Assembly (NCBI GenBank): GCA_940671915.1
Contig: CALNVZ010003434.1
Location: forward strand, 2,787,805-2,851,804
DNA: 64,000 bases
Origin: Paracentrotus lividus
Taxonomy: Eukaryota; Echinodermata; Echinoidea; Camarodonta; Echinidae
Reading direction: 5' to 3'
A program made the position numbers and the translations under genes. This document shows, piece after piece, positions 51,901 to 55,912 of the stretch. Below the pieces are notes generated by a model that was not told the origin of the DNA, made no database searches, and worked only from the letters and a program-made list of their open reading frames with translations. Position 1 is the first letter of the stretch. Every line of letters starts with the position of its first letter.

Positions 51901-52687
51901 AAATCATGGCAGTTTGAAAATATACTGATAAGTATAAGAACCCTGGTATGAAGACATACTGTAAATCTTATTTCCACTTTCCAAATCTTGTCACCCTAGC
52001 AACCAAACTGAGAAGCATTATCCTGACGGTACAAAGGAGATCACCTTCCCTGATCAGACCATCAAGTATCTCTTTCCAAACGGTGGAGAGGAAAGTGTGT
52101 TTCCTGATGGCACTGTGCTAAGGGTTGATCCTAGCGGTCATCGAGTCATGGAGTTCCCCAATGGTCAGAGAGAGATACACACTGACCAGTACAAGGTAAG
52201 CATTAATAGAGTGTGAGGGTTGATCCTAGCGGTCATCGGGTCATGGACCCAAATGGTCAGAGAGAGATCCACACAGACCAGTACAAGGTAAGCATTAATA
52301 GAGTGTGAGGGTTGATCCTAGCAGTCAGCAGGTTATAGAGTTCCACAATGGTCAGAGAGAGATTCAATAAGATTTGATTGCTTTCTCTGTTATTTGGTAA
52401 AACATCAAACAATCATGTTTTATACAATGTCTTGTTTCTTAGGGGCTGTATTAAAGGAATGCTACTTATTAGCTTTATCTGAATTTTGTTTTATGGATAA
52501 TTTTTTTTTTCTTCAGACTTTTAAAATCCAATATTCATTTTGTGTTCTTTCTCATCAGCGGAGAGAATACCCTGACGGTACAGTGAAGACTGTTTACCCT
52601 GACGGACGGCAAGAGACCAGGTACTCGAGTGGAAGGCTCAGGATCAAAGACAAAGCTGGGAACATCGTTGTGGATAGAAAGGGCTGA
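1512..52687 (+). CDS. CENPJ: Centromere protein J / CPAP (SAS-4 family), 3' 14 exons, amino terminus outside window
   Basis: CPAP is a centriolar scaffold that binds tubulin and STIL and sets procentriole assembly and length. I assembled 14 exons, all with AG/GT borders and compatible phases: 1512-1793, 37411-37533, 39044-39992, 40704-40849, 41559-41720, 42459-42562, 46088-46181, 47068-47241, 48059-48342, 49429-49762, 50218-50358, 51572-51645, 52000-52195 and 52559-52687. They total 3192 nt, a multiple of three: 1063 residues and a TGA. In order the protein shows a Pro-rich segment, a long acidic region, a [14 protein letters not shown] motif, a coiled coil of about 200 residues, an acidic Ser/Pro linker, and a carboxy-terminal run of G-box (TCP10) beta-repeats such as [13 protein letters not shown]. 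The human protein is about 1340 residues, so an amino-terminal portion, probably with the tubulin-binding region, is missing to the left. Family identity is firm. Attachment of the first exon across the 35.6-kb interval is inferred from phase and from the join [20 protein letters not shown]. Confidence 0.92.
1840..2240. repeat. Polypyrimidine (CT-rich) tract
   Basis: About 400 bp on the plus strand are almost purely C and T, with irregular TCTCTC and CCCTT units, just inside the intron after exon 1512-1793. The open frames crossing it are low-complexity Ser/Leu/Phe translations, not genes. Confidence 0.8.
2993..3590. mobile_element. Tc1/mariner-like foldback MITE, TA target site
   Basis: It is flanked by TA at 2991-2992 and 3591-3592. 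Ends are CAGAGTGAGTCAATAAAAAT and, reversed, CAGTGAGTGAATAAAAATGT. The arms continue as diverged inverted repeats for about 230 bp each, with a CA-rich loop near 3220-3330. It is non-autonomous, with no transposase. A diverged direct repeat of about 85 bp (2880-2965 and 3645-3735, both containing TGGTACAC) lies on either side. Confidence 0.75.
3754..6450 (-). pseudogene. Toll-like receptor pseudogene, TIR tail intact, ectodomain decayed
   Basis: The minus strand from 4320 to 3754 is open for 188 codons. It covers the juxtamembrane [11 protein letters not shown], a full TIR domain with FGDDDLHLG in the BB-loop position and box-3 DLFWAQF, and the same ending (KAINSVIPT) as the complete TLR at 25091. 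Upstream, from 4321 to about 6450, only scattered similarity to the TLR ectodomain remains. For example 5440-5560 matches the LRR region at 13090-13190, and about 6180-6250 matches about 13770-13840. This part has many stops and shifts. I take it as a dead TLR whose 3' quarter has stayed near-identical to its relatives. The 5' boundary is approximate. Confidence 0.8.
6451..7408. other. AT-rich non-coding DNA
   Basis: I see nothing identifiable apart from TTTTA-rich low complexity at 7195-7245. Confidence 0.4.
7411..8409. mobile_element. Foldback DNA element, 999 bp, TA target site
   Basis: TA flanks at 7409-7410 and 8410-8411 enclose ends that read CACTGTTCGTCATAAAGGTG on the left and, reversed, CACTGTCCGTCATAAAGGTG on the right. 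The arms stay complementary for about 350 bp (7411 to about 7770 and about 8046 to 8409), including CTAGGGGAGGGGT near the loop. The loop of about 275 bp has no coding sequence. The TA duplication and CACTG ends suit a Tc1/mariner-type non-autonomous element. Confidence 0.85.
8571..8815. repeat. Short inverted repeat
   Basis: AATCAGACACAAGTCGCCAG at about 8581 is repeated in inverted form at about 8780-8802, with flanking similarity (ATCACATC). Arms are about 40 bp and the spacer about 165 bp. Probably a small foldback remnant. Confidence 0.55.
9630..10105. repeat. Foldback repeat, arms about 150 bp
   Basis: The segment at 9630-9785 is the diverged reverse complement of 9955-10105. Shared blocks include ACAAGAAAATCATGAAA and CGTAATTTGAAT. 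The centre is unique. I could not identify clean ends or a target duplication, so only the inverted structure is called. Confidence 0.6.
10121..11382. other. Intergenic/intronic DNA with homopolymers
   Basis: It holds a poly-A run at 10409-10432, a poly-C run near 10924-10934, and a hairpin AGAGCTGTTAT/ATAACAGCTCT at about 11155-11181. The last 100 bp before 11383 is TLR 3' flank: the reversed sequence GGGGTACCTCAAGGGTCAC matches the region after the TLR stop at 27829. Confidence 0.5.
11383..14139 (-). pseudogene. Toll-like receptor, 785-codon ORF with frameshifted amino terminus
   Basis: The minus strand from 13740 to 11383 is open for 785 codons: an LRR array of about 20 repeats, an LRRCT with [16 protein letters not shown], a membrane span of about 25 residues starting [14 protein letters not shown], and a TIR domain ending KAINSVIPT. 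The first ATG of this frame falls inside the LRR region. The missing signal peptide, LRRNT and first LRRs are present at 13741-14139, recognisable by comparison with the gene at 25091, but are split by several one-base indels (a fragment reading [15 protein letters not shown] lies at 13767-14000). The matching ATG is near 14117. It is either a recent pseudogene or a gene with a poorly sequenced 5' end. The BB-loop reads DDLDIG, lacking the usual Pro. Confidence 0.8.
14140..14419. other. 5' flank of the minus-strand TLR
   Basis: I see no feature beyond a tetranucleotide GATA run starting at about 14413. The string GAGGAAGTAGGATGAAGAA (about 14391) recurs at about 17190 and 23698, upstream of the plus-strand TLR copies, so part of this flank is shared among the TLRs. 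Confidence 0.4.
14420..15930 (-). mobile_element. Degenerate non-LTR retrotransposon 3' region (reverse transcriptase remnant)
   Basis: On the minus strand near 15720-15685 the translation reads [13 protein letters not shown], a decayed F.YADD reverse-transcriptase core. Further downstream, pieces read NDLKWES and, at 15208-15023, [17 protein letters not shown] followed by a short tail and stop, typical of the carboxy end of CR1/jockey-like ORF2 proteins. Frames change several times, so the copy is dead. The 3' end lies in purine-rich and GATA microsatellite (14645-14792 and 14413-14434). The boundaries are approximate. Confidence 0.65.
14645..14792. repeat. GA-rich microsatellite
   Basis: A run of (GA)n with interruptions (GAGAGAAAGAGAGA and similar). 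The Ser/Leu-rich minus-strand ORFs over it are artefacts. Confidence 0.85.
15931..16324. other. Unannotated stretch left of duplicated block
   Basis: I see no coding or repeat signal. It ends where similarity to the sequence after the N gap begins (GCGCGATCAATTTTGTCGTG at about 16334 and 22936). Confidence 0.35.
18497..21200 (+). pseudogene. Toll-like receptor copy with many frameshifts (copy A)
   Basis: This is a collinear copy of the TLR at 25091-27829, from the ATG at 18497 to the stop in CCTACTTAG at 21200, but the frame breaks every 30-200 bases. The fifth codon is already a stop because of an extra base (ATGGCTGTCCAGTGA). LRR, membrane and TIR segments are all recognisable in shifting frames. 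Indels are spread evenly and do not favour third positions. That pattern suits sequencing error in unpolished long reads better than evolutionary decay. Treat it as non-functional as assembled. Confidence 0.85.
21815..22229. mobile_element. MITE with GGGCTCACACGATGCGACTTG ends (copy A)
   Basis: Inverted ends GGGCTCACACGATCCGACTT (from 21821) and, reversed, GGGCTCACACGATGCGACTT (to about 22220) bound a 0.4-kb AT-rich body without coding sequence. The same element in copy B starts at 28436 and is split by the 5.55-kb insertion, resuming at 34283 and ending at about 34405. Confidence 0.6.
22907..22931. other. Assembly gap of 25 N
   Basis: Exactly 25 Ns separate the two copies of the duplicated block. 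A fixed small N run next to an unmerged overlap is typical of an automated gap-filling step, so true adjacency here is unknown. Confidence 1.
23400..25090. other. 5' flank of the complete TLR
   Basis: It contains poly-C runs (about 23426-23442 and about 24235-24247), a GA/CT microsatellite near 24620, and no convincing upstream exon. I cannot identify the transcription start: no clear TATA-initiator pair stands out. Confidence 0.35.
25091..27829 (+). CDS. Toll-like receptor, complete single-exon gene (912 aa)
   Basis: Innate immune receptor of the sea urchin TLR expansion, predicted at the plasma or endosomal membrane. I chose the ATG at 25091, not the TTG 54 bases upstream, because it opens a good signal peptide ([20 protein letters not shown]). 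Then come an LRRNT ([20 protein letters not shown]), about 20 leucine-rich repeats ([28 protein letters not shown]), many N-glycosylation sequons, an LRRCT ([12 protein letters not shown] to HPGEYCG), a membrane helix around residues 700-726 ([16 protein letters not shown]), and a cytoplasmic TIR of about 185 residues. TIR box 3 (DLFWAQF) is present, box 1 is weak, and the BB-loop reads DNLNLG where RDxxPG is usual. The gene is intronless, as most sea urchin TLRs are. The ligand is unknown. Confidence 0.95.
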   Translation: MAVSIFRLFAWLILLKVFGCSGDATVPPHIQCTVISQTRAKCAHLNLTSVPQNLPNTLEVLDLSYNNLTVLHNESFIRYNRIQILNIGHNFIHDLESGTFGNLLGLEKLILDHNAITEIPSTVFMNNAFISTLVLSSNKFRKIPHLHGLCSSNKLQRNTPVSKLRNVEWIDFFHNSLTSIEAEDFAPFINCSILKFILGNNKLNNLPERVFSEFSKVDKLDISYTTLGQFEVRSFLGVKGIRKVSLEYSKIHSIIPLNDSAHVPQEQFPEVKILQLKSNYIERITDYALMGFKNLEILDLGRNRINTISNKSFCKLDCLIVLSLSQNRIKFLSYRAFACLKNLEYINMALNTIYTLDPAWFAGSPSLRNLDLFRSNINFIKDGSWSTTNLQILNLSYNKLTHLGRLMFTGLSRLRILRLTANAQLYTIDDNTFNDMTSLEVLRMDDETRIIVNGSFAESKSLVFLDLSYSSIGLRFASIHQFTHTSSLSTLNLSYSNIHSQDLFNKMTNESLFFGLTSLHTLRLRGNKDLQHLPNVSWIFSPLENLKLLDLTTCGLVALPSELFKNLSGIQELRLDNNDLVNISEHAFQYLYNLHDLLLQYNKVVSIGKSLFKGTVNLKRLYLQSNQISTIVPGTIIPSELNRLNISGNPFTCTCQLAWFREWLHTSNVNMEPRNKTLCSSTSFEALVNQPLWSFHPGEYCGIDIFLVTGITVASVAVLFLSILVYYKRWWFNNKLFLLKLAVLGYDEITEDVDPNDYEYQLNIMFHEDDKKWVDDYMKPALEERMPHLEKVAFGDDNLNLGMYYLNALYHNIENSFKTALLLSNQSVDDAWFMTKIRMSVEHVNDTKLDKIILIFLEDIQEANLPYLVRLLLSRNKPYMLWTDDEDGQDLFWAQFEKDMRANKAINSVIPT
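27916..27935 (+). promoter_or_regulatory. Candidate TLR polyadenylation signals
   Basis: Two AATAAA hexamers (27916-27921 and 27930-27935) lie about 90-105 bp after the TLR stop. A similar AATAAA block repeats near 28080. Position and spacing suit a short 3' UTR. Confidence 0.45.
29831..32095. mobile_element. 2.26-kb element with 21-bp perfect terminal inverted repeats, nested
   Basis: It starts GCCATGTGTTTTGAACTCGC and ends with the exact reverse complement (GCGAGTTCAAAACACATGGC, ending at about 32094). It sits between the two halves of a duplicated host unit (GTATTTTGTGTATG on the left, TAATTAAACGACG on the right). A related piece in opposite orientation is at about 57107-57390 and keeps one identical end. 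No coding potential was recognised. Confidence 0.65.
29864..31025. mobile_element. TU-like foldback transposon with tandem GAGACCGAC repeats in its arms
   Basis: The left arm (about 29864-30130) is made of diverged copies of CCCACGAGACCGACG. The right arm (about 30735-31025) is their reverse complement (CGTCGGTCTCGTGGG). The central 600 bp is unique and pyrimidine-rich. The flanks AAGAAGGG (29856-29863) and AAAAAGGG (31026-31033) look like an 8-bp target duplication with one change. The intact target (CACCC, AAAAA, GGGTGG) is visible, reversed, at 57360-57376. Long arms of short tandem repeats plus an 8-bp duplication match the described sea urchin TU elements. Confidence 0.75.
32100..32460. 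repeat. Second copy of the 360-bp host repeat (direct repeat of 29409-29770)
   Basis: Both copies begin TAATTAAA(T/C)GACGATTTAC and share long blocks such as AAGCACACAAAATA and TTGCTTCAATTACGT. They are direct repeats at the two sides of the 2.26-kb element. They could be mistaken for LTRs, but neither has TG/CA ends or a primer-binding site. Confidence 0.7.
33038..33651. mobile_element. TTAA-flanked foldback MITE, 614 bp
   Basis: TTAA flanks at 33034-33037 and 33652-33655. Ends AGGAGGAGTCCGGGCTGAA and, reversed, AGGACTCCTCCGGGCTGAA. The arms extend about 130 bp each, with the shared block GAAATTTCATCAAAATC in inverted form, and a second, inner inverted pair (GATGATGTCACAGTCCCCCTA near 33238, reversed near 33458). 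No coding sequence. Confidence 0.7.
34406..35500. other. Right part of copy B and following non-coding DNA
   Basis: It contains a run of CTTGCCC/GGGCAAG motifs (34665-35060) that recur in both orientations. No gene found. Confidence 0.4.
35500..36720. other. Non-coding DNA with a dispersed-repeat-like block
   Basis: TCGTACGACACA occurs twice around 35450 and 35620. The stretch from about 35650 (TATAGCGCCTTTTCC) to 36040 (GGTTCCAGAGTGTAGGGGC) looks like a dispersed repeat tail, but I could not assign a family. Otherwise AT-rich. Confidence 0.3.
36722..37410 (+). repeat. Tandem array of decayed copies of a CPAP exon
   Basis: Six units precede the real exon, starting at about 36722, 36871, 36987, 37096, 37200 and 37307. 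Each starts with AT(T/C)GAGCA(A/G) or a mutated form after a TAG and includes GATGAGTTTGAGATGTTGGA-like sequence. The last three units, 104-107 bp long, also share the intronic tail GTCTGTTCTCAACCATT. None carries the 3' half of the exon, so they are exon-plus-intron fragments amplified in tandem. Confidence 0.85.
37411..37533 (+). CDS. CENPJ: CPAP exon, acidic EFEMLEEAA segment
   Basis: The exon has 41 codons in phase 0, starting after TTTATCATAG and ending CAG/GTTGGT. It encodes [20 protein letters not shown] followed by a Ser/Val-rich helix ending QRRKQ. It is the last member of a tandem array of partial copies of itself (36722-37410), and only this copy continues into the full coding sequence and a donor. 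Confidence 0.88.
37672..38430. mobile_element. piggyBac-type MITE, 759 bp including TTAA sites
   Basis: Bounded by TTAA at both ends, with 14-bp inverted termini CCCTATTCAGACTG, the TTAA/CCC arrangement used by piggyBac elements. Inside the left end is a long G run, a short TCAATTTGA palindrome and a long C run (about 37713-37755) that can fold into a GC hairpin. No transposase ORF. Confidence 0.8.
39044..39992 (+). CDS. CENPJ: CPAP large acidic exon
   Basis: The exon has 316 codons plus one base (phase 1 at its 3' end), with acceptor AATTTTCAG and donor AAAAG/GTCTGT. It begins [13 protein letters not shown], continues through a low-complexity His/Asp/Ser region and runs of Glu/Asp (EEEEDELDV, then a run of about 14 acidic residues), and ends with [21 protein letters not shown] and a short basic tail. 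In CPAP the equivalent region lies between the tubulin-binding segments and the coiled coil. It is probably intrinsically disordered. Confidence 0.9.
40405..40460. repeat. GAATT-rich tail, likely retroelement 3' end
   Basis: Repeated TTGAATTGAA units followed by ATTTATTTATTTCC, the usual look of a non-LTR retroelement 3' tail in reverse orientation. No body could be delimited. Confidence 0.35.
40704..40849 (+). CDS. CENPJ: CPAP exon with KLFPKL motif
   Basis: The exon is 146 nt: two bases complete the Gly/Asp codon left by the previous exon, then 48 codons follow. Acceptor TTTTATAG, donor ATT/GTAAGC. The [17 protein letters not shown] segment is a recognisable CPAP signature just before the coiled coil. 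Confidence 0.9.
41256..41520 (+). repeat. Two decayed copies of a CPAP coiled-coil exon
   Basis: Copies of exon 41559-41720 begin at 41256 (after CAACCAG) and 41414 (after TTTACAAG). Both keep GAGCATGA(A/G)GA and CCCAGGCT, and both run into a stop (TGA after GGGTC in the first, after ACTGCT in the second). Spacing is 158 and 145 bp. The acceptor is retained but the reading frames are dead. Confidence 0.85.
41559..41720 (+). CDS. CENPJ: CPAP coiled-coil exon A
   Basis: The exon has 54 codons in phase 0, acceptor CTTACAAG and donor AAG/GTGAGT. It encodes [16 protein letters not shown] and [12 protein letters not shown], a heptad-rich helix that starts the CPAP coiled coil. Two decayed copies of this exon lie just upstream, at 41256 and 41414, both with in-frame stops. 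Confidence 0.92.
42459..42562 (+). CDS. CENPJ: CPAP coiled-coil exon B
   Basis: The exon is 104 nt, starts in phase 0 after CATCCTGCAG and ends with two bases of a Lys codon before GTAAGT. It is highly charged, with [16 protein letters not shown] and [13 protein letters not shown], and has continuous helical heptads. Confidence 0.92.
42563..46087. other. Long CPAP intron with microsatellites
   Basis: It holds GAT trinucleotide arrays at 43026-43053, 43335-43393 and 43612-43843, a retroelement-like tail at 43555-43615 (AATAAAGTTTTTGATTGAATT, ending in the GAT array), and a 40-base poly-T at 45898-45937. The His- and Ile-rich ORFs here are microsatellite translations. Confidence 0.7.
43612..43843. 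repeat. (GAT)n microsatellite
   Basis: About 230 bp of GATGAT units with occasional GAC, GTT and AAT substitutions. It starts directly at the 3' tail of a presumed retroelement. Confidence 0.95.
46088..46181 (+). CDS. CENPJ: CPAP coiled-coil exon C (WERKMFEKH)
   Basis: The exon is 94 nt: one base completes the split Lys codon, then 31 codons. Acceptor GAACTAG, donor CAG/GTATGA. The [20 protein letters not shown] segment and the following [10 protein letters not shown] are diagnostic of CPAP across animals. The donor is followed by a C-homopolymer and CT-rich sequence. Confidence 0.94.
46577..47031. mobile_element. Tc1/mariner-like MITE, 455 bp (family member 1)
   Basis: TA flanks (46575-46576 and 47032-47033). 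Inverted ends CAGTGAGTTCCAAATAAAAG and, reversed, CAGTGCATCCCAGAAAAAAG, continuing into ACCCAACTTTGAGAGCCTCA on the left. It is the same family as 58038-58530. It inserted in a CPAP intron 36 bp before an exon. Confidence 0.85.
47068..47241 (+). CDS. CENPJ: CPAP coiled-coil exon D
   Basis: The exon has 58 codons in phase 0, acceptor ACTCTAG and donor [43 protein letters not shown] and MAAWKVEE match the end of the CPAP coiled coil (leucine-zipper-like, used for dimerisation in the family). It begins 36 bp after the right end of a MITE (46577-47031). Confidence 0.94.
47290..47637 (-). repeat. tRNA-derived SINE-like sequence
   Basis: On the minus strand, starting near 47637, an A-box-like TGTGGCTCAGTTGTGAGGGT and a B-box-like GGGTTTGAGTCC occur at tRNA spacing. 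The cloverleaf is degenerate, and a 250-bp tail follows. It is a pol III-type SINE remnant, not a functional tRNA. Confidence 0.55.
48059..48342 (+). CDS. CENPJ: CPAP linker exon, Pro/Asn and acidic Ser
   Basis: The exon has 94 codons plus two bases, acceptor TTCCTTACAG and donor TCTAT/GTAAGT. The sequence is low complexity: a basic Pro-rich start, an Asn run, then [15 protein letters not shown]. It links the coiled coil to the G-box domain and is probably disordered. Confidence 0.88.
48343..49428. other. CPAP intron, nothing recognised
   Basis: AT-rich, with a few TACATGTACATG motifs near 48836. No element or exon seen. Confidence 0.4.
49429..49762 (+). CDS. CENPJ: CPAP linker exon, Pro/Ser-rich
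   Basis: The exon is 334 nt: one base completes an Ile codon, then 111 codons. Acceptor CTTTGTAG, donor AAG/GTAATA. It is rich in Pro, Ser and His in the middle ([20 protein letters not shown]) and ends in an acidic patch with [11 protein letters not shown]. It comes immediately before the G-box repeats. Confidence 0.88.
50218..50358 (+). CDS. CENPJ: CPAP G-box (TCP10) exon 1
   Basis: The exon has 47 codons in phase 0, acceptor TTGTCACAG and donor GTC/GTAAGT. The [20 protein letters not shown] and [15 protein letters not shown] segments are the first beta-hairpin repeats of the TCP10 domain. The G-box binds STIL/Ana2 in other species. Confidence 0.95.
50440..50520 (-). repeat. Retroelement 3' tail with (AAT)n
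   Basis: On the minus strand GCGCGTAGAGACATG, then GCGCTATACAAAAACTT, ends in an (ATT)n run. The same terminal plan (GCGCATAGAGACGCC, CGCTATATAAGAAC, ATTATT) appears at 56180-56250, so this is a 5'-truncated copy of a related family. Confidence 0.5.
50835..51160 (-). repeat. tRNA-derived SINE-like sequence
   Basis: Minus strand from about 51160: TTGGCTCAGTGGATAGAGCG (A box) and GTGGGTTCGAGCCCC (B box), with a CTCATAA anticodon-loop-like segment but poor anticodon-stem pairing and no clean acceptor stem. It is followed by a unique body to about 50835. A tRNA-derived SINE is more likely than a working tRNA-Met. Confidence 0.6.
51572..51645 (+). CDS. CENPJ: CPAP G-box exon 2
   Basis: The exon is 74 nt (24 codons plus two bases) encoding [20 protein letters not shown] and the start of LQFSN, with acceptor TTCATCAG and donor TCAAA/GTAAGG. 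The YY.....TTHTTY.DGLE pattern is a strongly conserved CPAP signature. Confidence 0.95.
52000..52195 (+). CDS. CENPJ: CPAP G-box exon 3
   Basis: The exon is 196 nt: one base completes Asn, then 65 codons. Acceptor TCACCCTAG, donor AAG/GTAAGC. It holds several nonameric G-box repeats: [31 protein letters not shown] and [14 protein letters not shown]. The 3' part, together with the donor, is echoed twice downstream (52206-52370). Confidence 0.95.
52206..52370 (+). repeat. Two partial copies of a CPAP G-box exon 3' end
   Basis: GTGAGGGTTGATCCTAGC(G/A)GTCA recurs twice after exon 52000-52195. The first copy ends in the same ACCAGTACAAG/GTAAGCATTAATAGAG donor region. Both lost the middle of the repeat. 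The duplicated unit is about 110 bp. Confidence 0.85.
52559..52687 (+). CDS. CENPJ: CPAP terminal exon
   Basis: The exon has 42 codons and a TGA at 52685-52687, acceptor TTCTCATCAG. It carries the last G-box repeats ([19 protein letters not shown]), then [18 protein letters not shown] and stop, the usual CPAP carboxy terminus. A decayed second copy, with a premature stop, lies at 52782-52890. Confidence 0.95.
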   Translation, partial: RREYPDGTVKTVYPDGRQETRYSSGRLRIKDKAGNIVVDRKG

Positions 52688-52781
52688 TGTACCAAGGTAA
52701 ATCCGCCCAAAGAGCTACTACACACCCCCATAGCTCTCCAATAGATCACTGAATTTATCATCTTTAGTACTGTTTTGGTAC

Positions 52782-52890
52782 AGTGAAGACCGTTTACTCG
52801 GATGGGCGGCAGGAGTCCAGGTAGTCTAGTGGAAGGCTCAGAATAAAAGACAAAGCTTGGAACATCGTTGTGGATAGAAAGGGCTGAGCT
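52782..52890 (+). repeat. Decayed copy of the CPAP terminal exon
   Basis: GTGAAGACCGTTTACTCGGA onward follows the last exon closely and even keeps GTGGATAGAAAGGGCTGA, but it has a TAG inside (GGTAGTCTAGT). It lies 95 bp after the real stop, in the presumed 3' UTR. Confidence 0.85.
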
Positions 52891-53336
52891 ACTTGGGTGA
52901 AATTGCCTACAGATCCCCCAAAATTTTGAAAAAAAGATATAAAAAACTGTAGCAGCCCAGGGATCTAAATGTAGGACTATGCAGTCTTATGCATGACATC
53001 ATTATCTAGCAATACAATTTATAGAAATGGTTCTTATTCCTCCTTTGAGGGCTGTCAGTATTATTTTCTCAGATTTATTATATTCATTGGAATGATCAAT
53101 TGTATTAAATATACCAAGTATTTTAGGCTGTCTACATACTGGCTGACTTTCATGGTCTCACTTTCTGAACCTGATTGGAAGGAATAATAGATTCAAAATT
53201 CAACAAAGTTGCATATAGGGCCTTAAACTGAAATGGGTGCTTTTGGAGACCTGGCATGGATCCAGGGGTGGACAAACCTGCCCCTCTCATCATCCATAAA
53301 TTTAGAAGAAAACAGTTAAAGTTGATGTTCATAGAG

Positions 53337-53342
53337 AATAAA
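53337..53342 (+). promoter_or_regulatory. Possible CPAP polyadenylation signal AATAAA
   Basis: This is an AATAAA hexamer about 650 bp after the CPAP stop codon. Such hexamers are common by chance in AT-rich DNA, so this is only a candidate 3' end. Confidence 0.2.
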
Positions 53343-53439
53343 TATGGTCGAATTATATATCATTGAGTAGGAAATAACATGAGGAACACTATTAAACTAA
53401 TCGCCGATTTTTAAAAATATTCTGGAGCTCATTTATCGG

Positions 53440-55900
53440 TTATCGGGACGCCCCCACTGAAACGCCCCCAAATACGTACCCCAAAAGTCACCTAAATGCT
53501 GACGTCAGGATATGGAATTGCGGCTGTGAATTGACTTCCGGGTTTGCTGGCTATCTGGCTTTCGAGTGCGCGCGTGCGTGTATAGGCCCGGGATTTACAA
53601 ACCTGTATCGTATAATGACGGAGTCGGATCTAGAGATGAGTCTCGAATTAAGAGTTTGAAATCGAAGACATTGAAGATGAAAATGAGGAAGAAAGTCTCA
53701 GCTCAATTGCTAGTAGCAACGGAACAGAAACAGACAACGATGACGGCGAATTGGGTGAATACTATATTACAGAAGATGAGGCGAAGTCCGATGCCCCTCG
53801 ACCAGCTAAGAAGCAGCAACTCAACTGCTCGCTTCGCCCTCGAGTAAGGAGGTAGCTACAGCTATCGCGTACCTCCATGAGCCAGTGGCAAGGCAGGATT
53901 TTCCTCATTTTCGCTGGCTTTGCCTTTGGCAAAGAGTTCGAATCCGATGTCGATGATGACTGGTAATCCACCATGTCTGCAAAGTGGAGTTTGGCAAATT
54001 ACGAGTTAAATATTATAACTGGTATAAATAAGGACAAAGCTTTTTCAACTCACAAGACACGAGGATGTATGAGAACGAGCAACATGACGCAATGTAATTT
54101 CCATATGCACTCGCCAATACCCAACCCAGCTTTTTATTTTTTCTTCTTCTTTTTAGTAGTATTCATTCTTTGTAAATGTAACAATTCTTCATAACAAGTA
54201 ATTTATTATTTTGTCCATCACAGGTTCATTTGCCAAAACACATTTATCAACATAAAAATCGTGAATATTACCGATGAGATCCAGGTGATCATTAGCCGTC
54301 TGCTAGCGTTTTGCGGCACAGCTTTTTGTGTGTGCACACCATCGGGGGGAATTTACAGAAGTAGCTCTAGATTTTCGATTTGTAGATTCATCGACATAGA
54401 CTATATTCGATTTTTAATTTTAATTGTTTATTTATTATTTATTTTTTGATTTTTTTTTAAATATTCAACTCATAAATGGGTGGGTGGTGCCTTTTATTCT
54501 GCTGTAAAAATGAAGATAGGATACATACAAGCTGCAAAATAGAATTTGAGTTTGGACTTGGTTCTGTTCTGCTCAGAATAATTGAGCTCATTTGTTGAGT
54601 GAAAAAGAAATATGATCGAGAGAGGTACTAGATAGTAGTCGTAGAAAGACTTAGTCTACTTGCAATGGCAATTATTTTCAAAGAGAAATTACCACAACAT
54701 TAATTGCTATAAAGATTGCTCGTTTTCGTGATTAATTATTTGCAAAATGAATAGTCTAGGCCTACAAAACAAAGCTAATACAATTGGATTTGATATAATA
54801 TCCCTGTCTCAGCTCGTTCGTGTACACTGCATTGCGTGTAGTGTATGGTGTGCCGCCAACACGTCACGGGCCCTAGCATAAACACTGAGAGCCGAAAACC
54901 CTAATTCTGCGTCATCAGGAAATCGCTCCATTCGCTACCGAAAGTGGGCGTGGCCAGAGTGATGACAGGTGTTTTGAAATGCGCTTTAATCAATTTCCAA
55001 TAATCGATTTGAGTTCTAGTTGGTACCATTTGTCTTCTACATGCTCTCTAGATTTACTCTGATACATAAACTACTGATTTTAGTGATCTCCAATAAAGGT
55101 CAACTTTAAAACTAGACAATTGGCCATAACGCCTCTAGTTCTGTCACTGTGTACAAAGATAAATTGAATAAAATAATGTTTCAAGAGAACTTCTTTTTCA
55201 CCATCTGTGATTTGCATTTTTTTATTGGGGGGTAATTATTAGACTTCAAGTACCTTTTGAAAACAGTAACAAAATTATGAAAGTGAATGTAGTACATATC
55301 TAGTCTAACTCTGTTTTATGAGAATGTTGGAGTGATGACTTTTGTAGAAATCAGCAAGAACTTACACATTTTAACATGTCTAAATTATATTATAGATATT
55401 GTATTATATCACTGACCATATATACACTCATATTTAAAAATATATGGCTGTTTTTAGGCATTGCCAGTCATATTGTTGTTTGTATTGTAAGTAAACACAC
55501 CCATAAAAATCCCTTTTGTATGTTTTGTTTGAAAAGGGCATTATCTATATGTCTCACAACTTATGTCCATTAGAGAGTAATATAAATATATTTTTAGGTC
55601 AAACTTGGATTGTTATAATTACAGCCTTTTATACCTTTAATGTGGTCAAAGTTAGTGTGGCAGATAAAGATGTTTGCACCCTACAGAATAGTATATTTAT
55701 ATTGAGTTTATTGTAGTTATTATAATTGTAACTTACTACCCATGATTTAAATCCAAAAGGACTCTAAAAAGTCCTTTGTTATGTCCAAAGTTGTAATAAG
55801 AAGACAATTCGAGGCAGGACAGCATATCACATTGTCTCAGTTTGTTCCTGTGTGAAATCAATACTGTAATATGTGCCTTAGTTTATCTGAACTCTTCCTT
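53440..55900. other. Downstream intergenic region with a broken acidic ORF
   Basis: At 53607 an ATG opens TESDLEMSLELR, then the frame breaks. Another frame reads EFEIEDIEDENEEESLSSIA and on to about 53847, ending at a GTAAGG donor-like site. A short acidic, Ser-rich leader like this occurs in transposon-associated and other domesticated proteins, but I cannot assign it. GC content and CG dinucleotides rise here (53430-53600), unlike the neighbours. No further features to 55900. Confidence 0.3.
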
Positions 55901-55912
55901 GAAAAAAGTATA

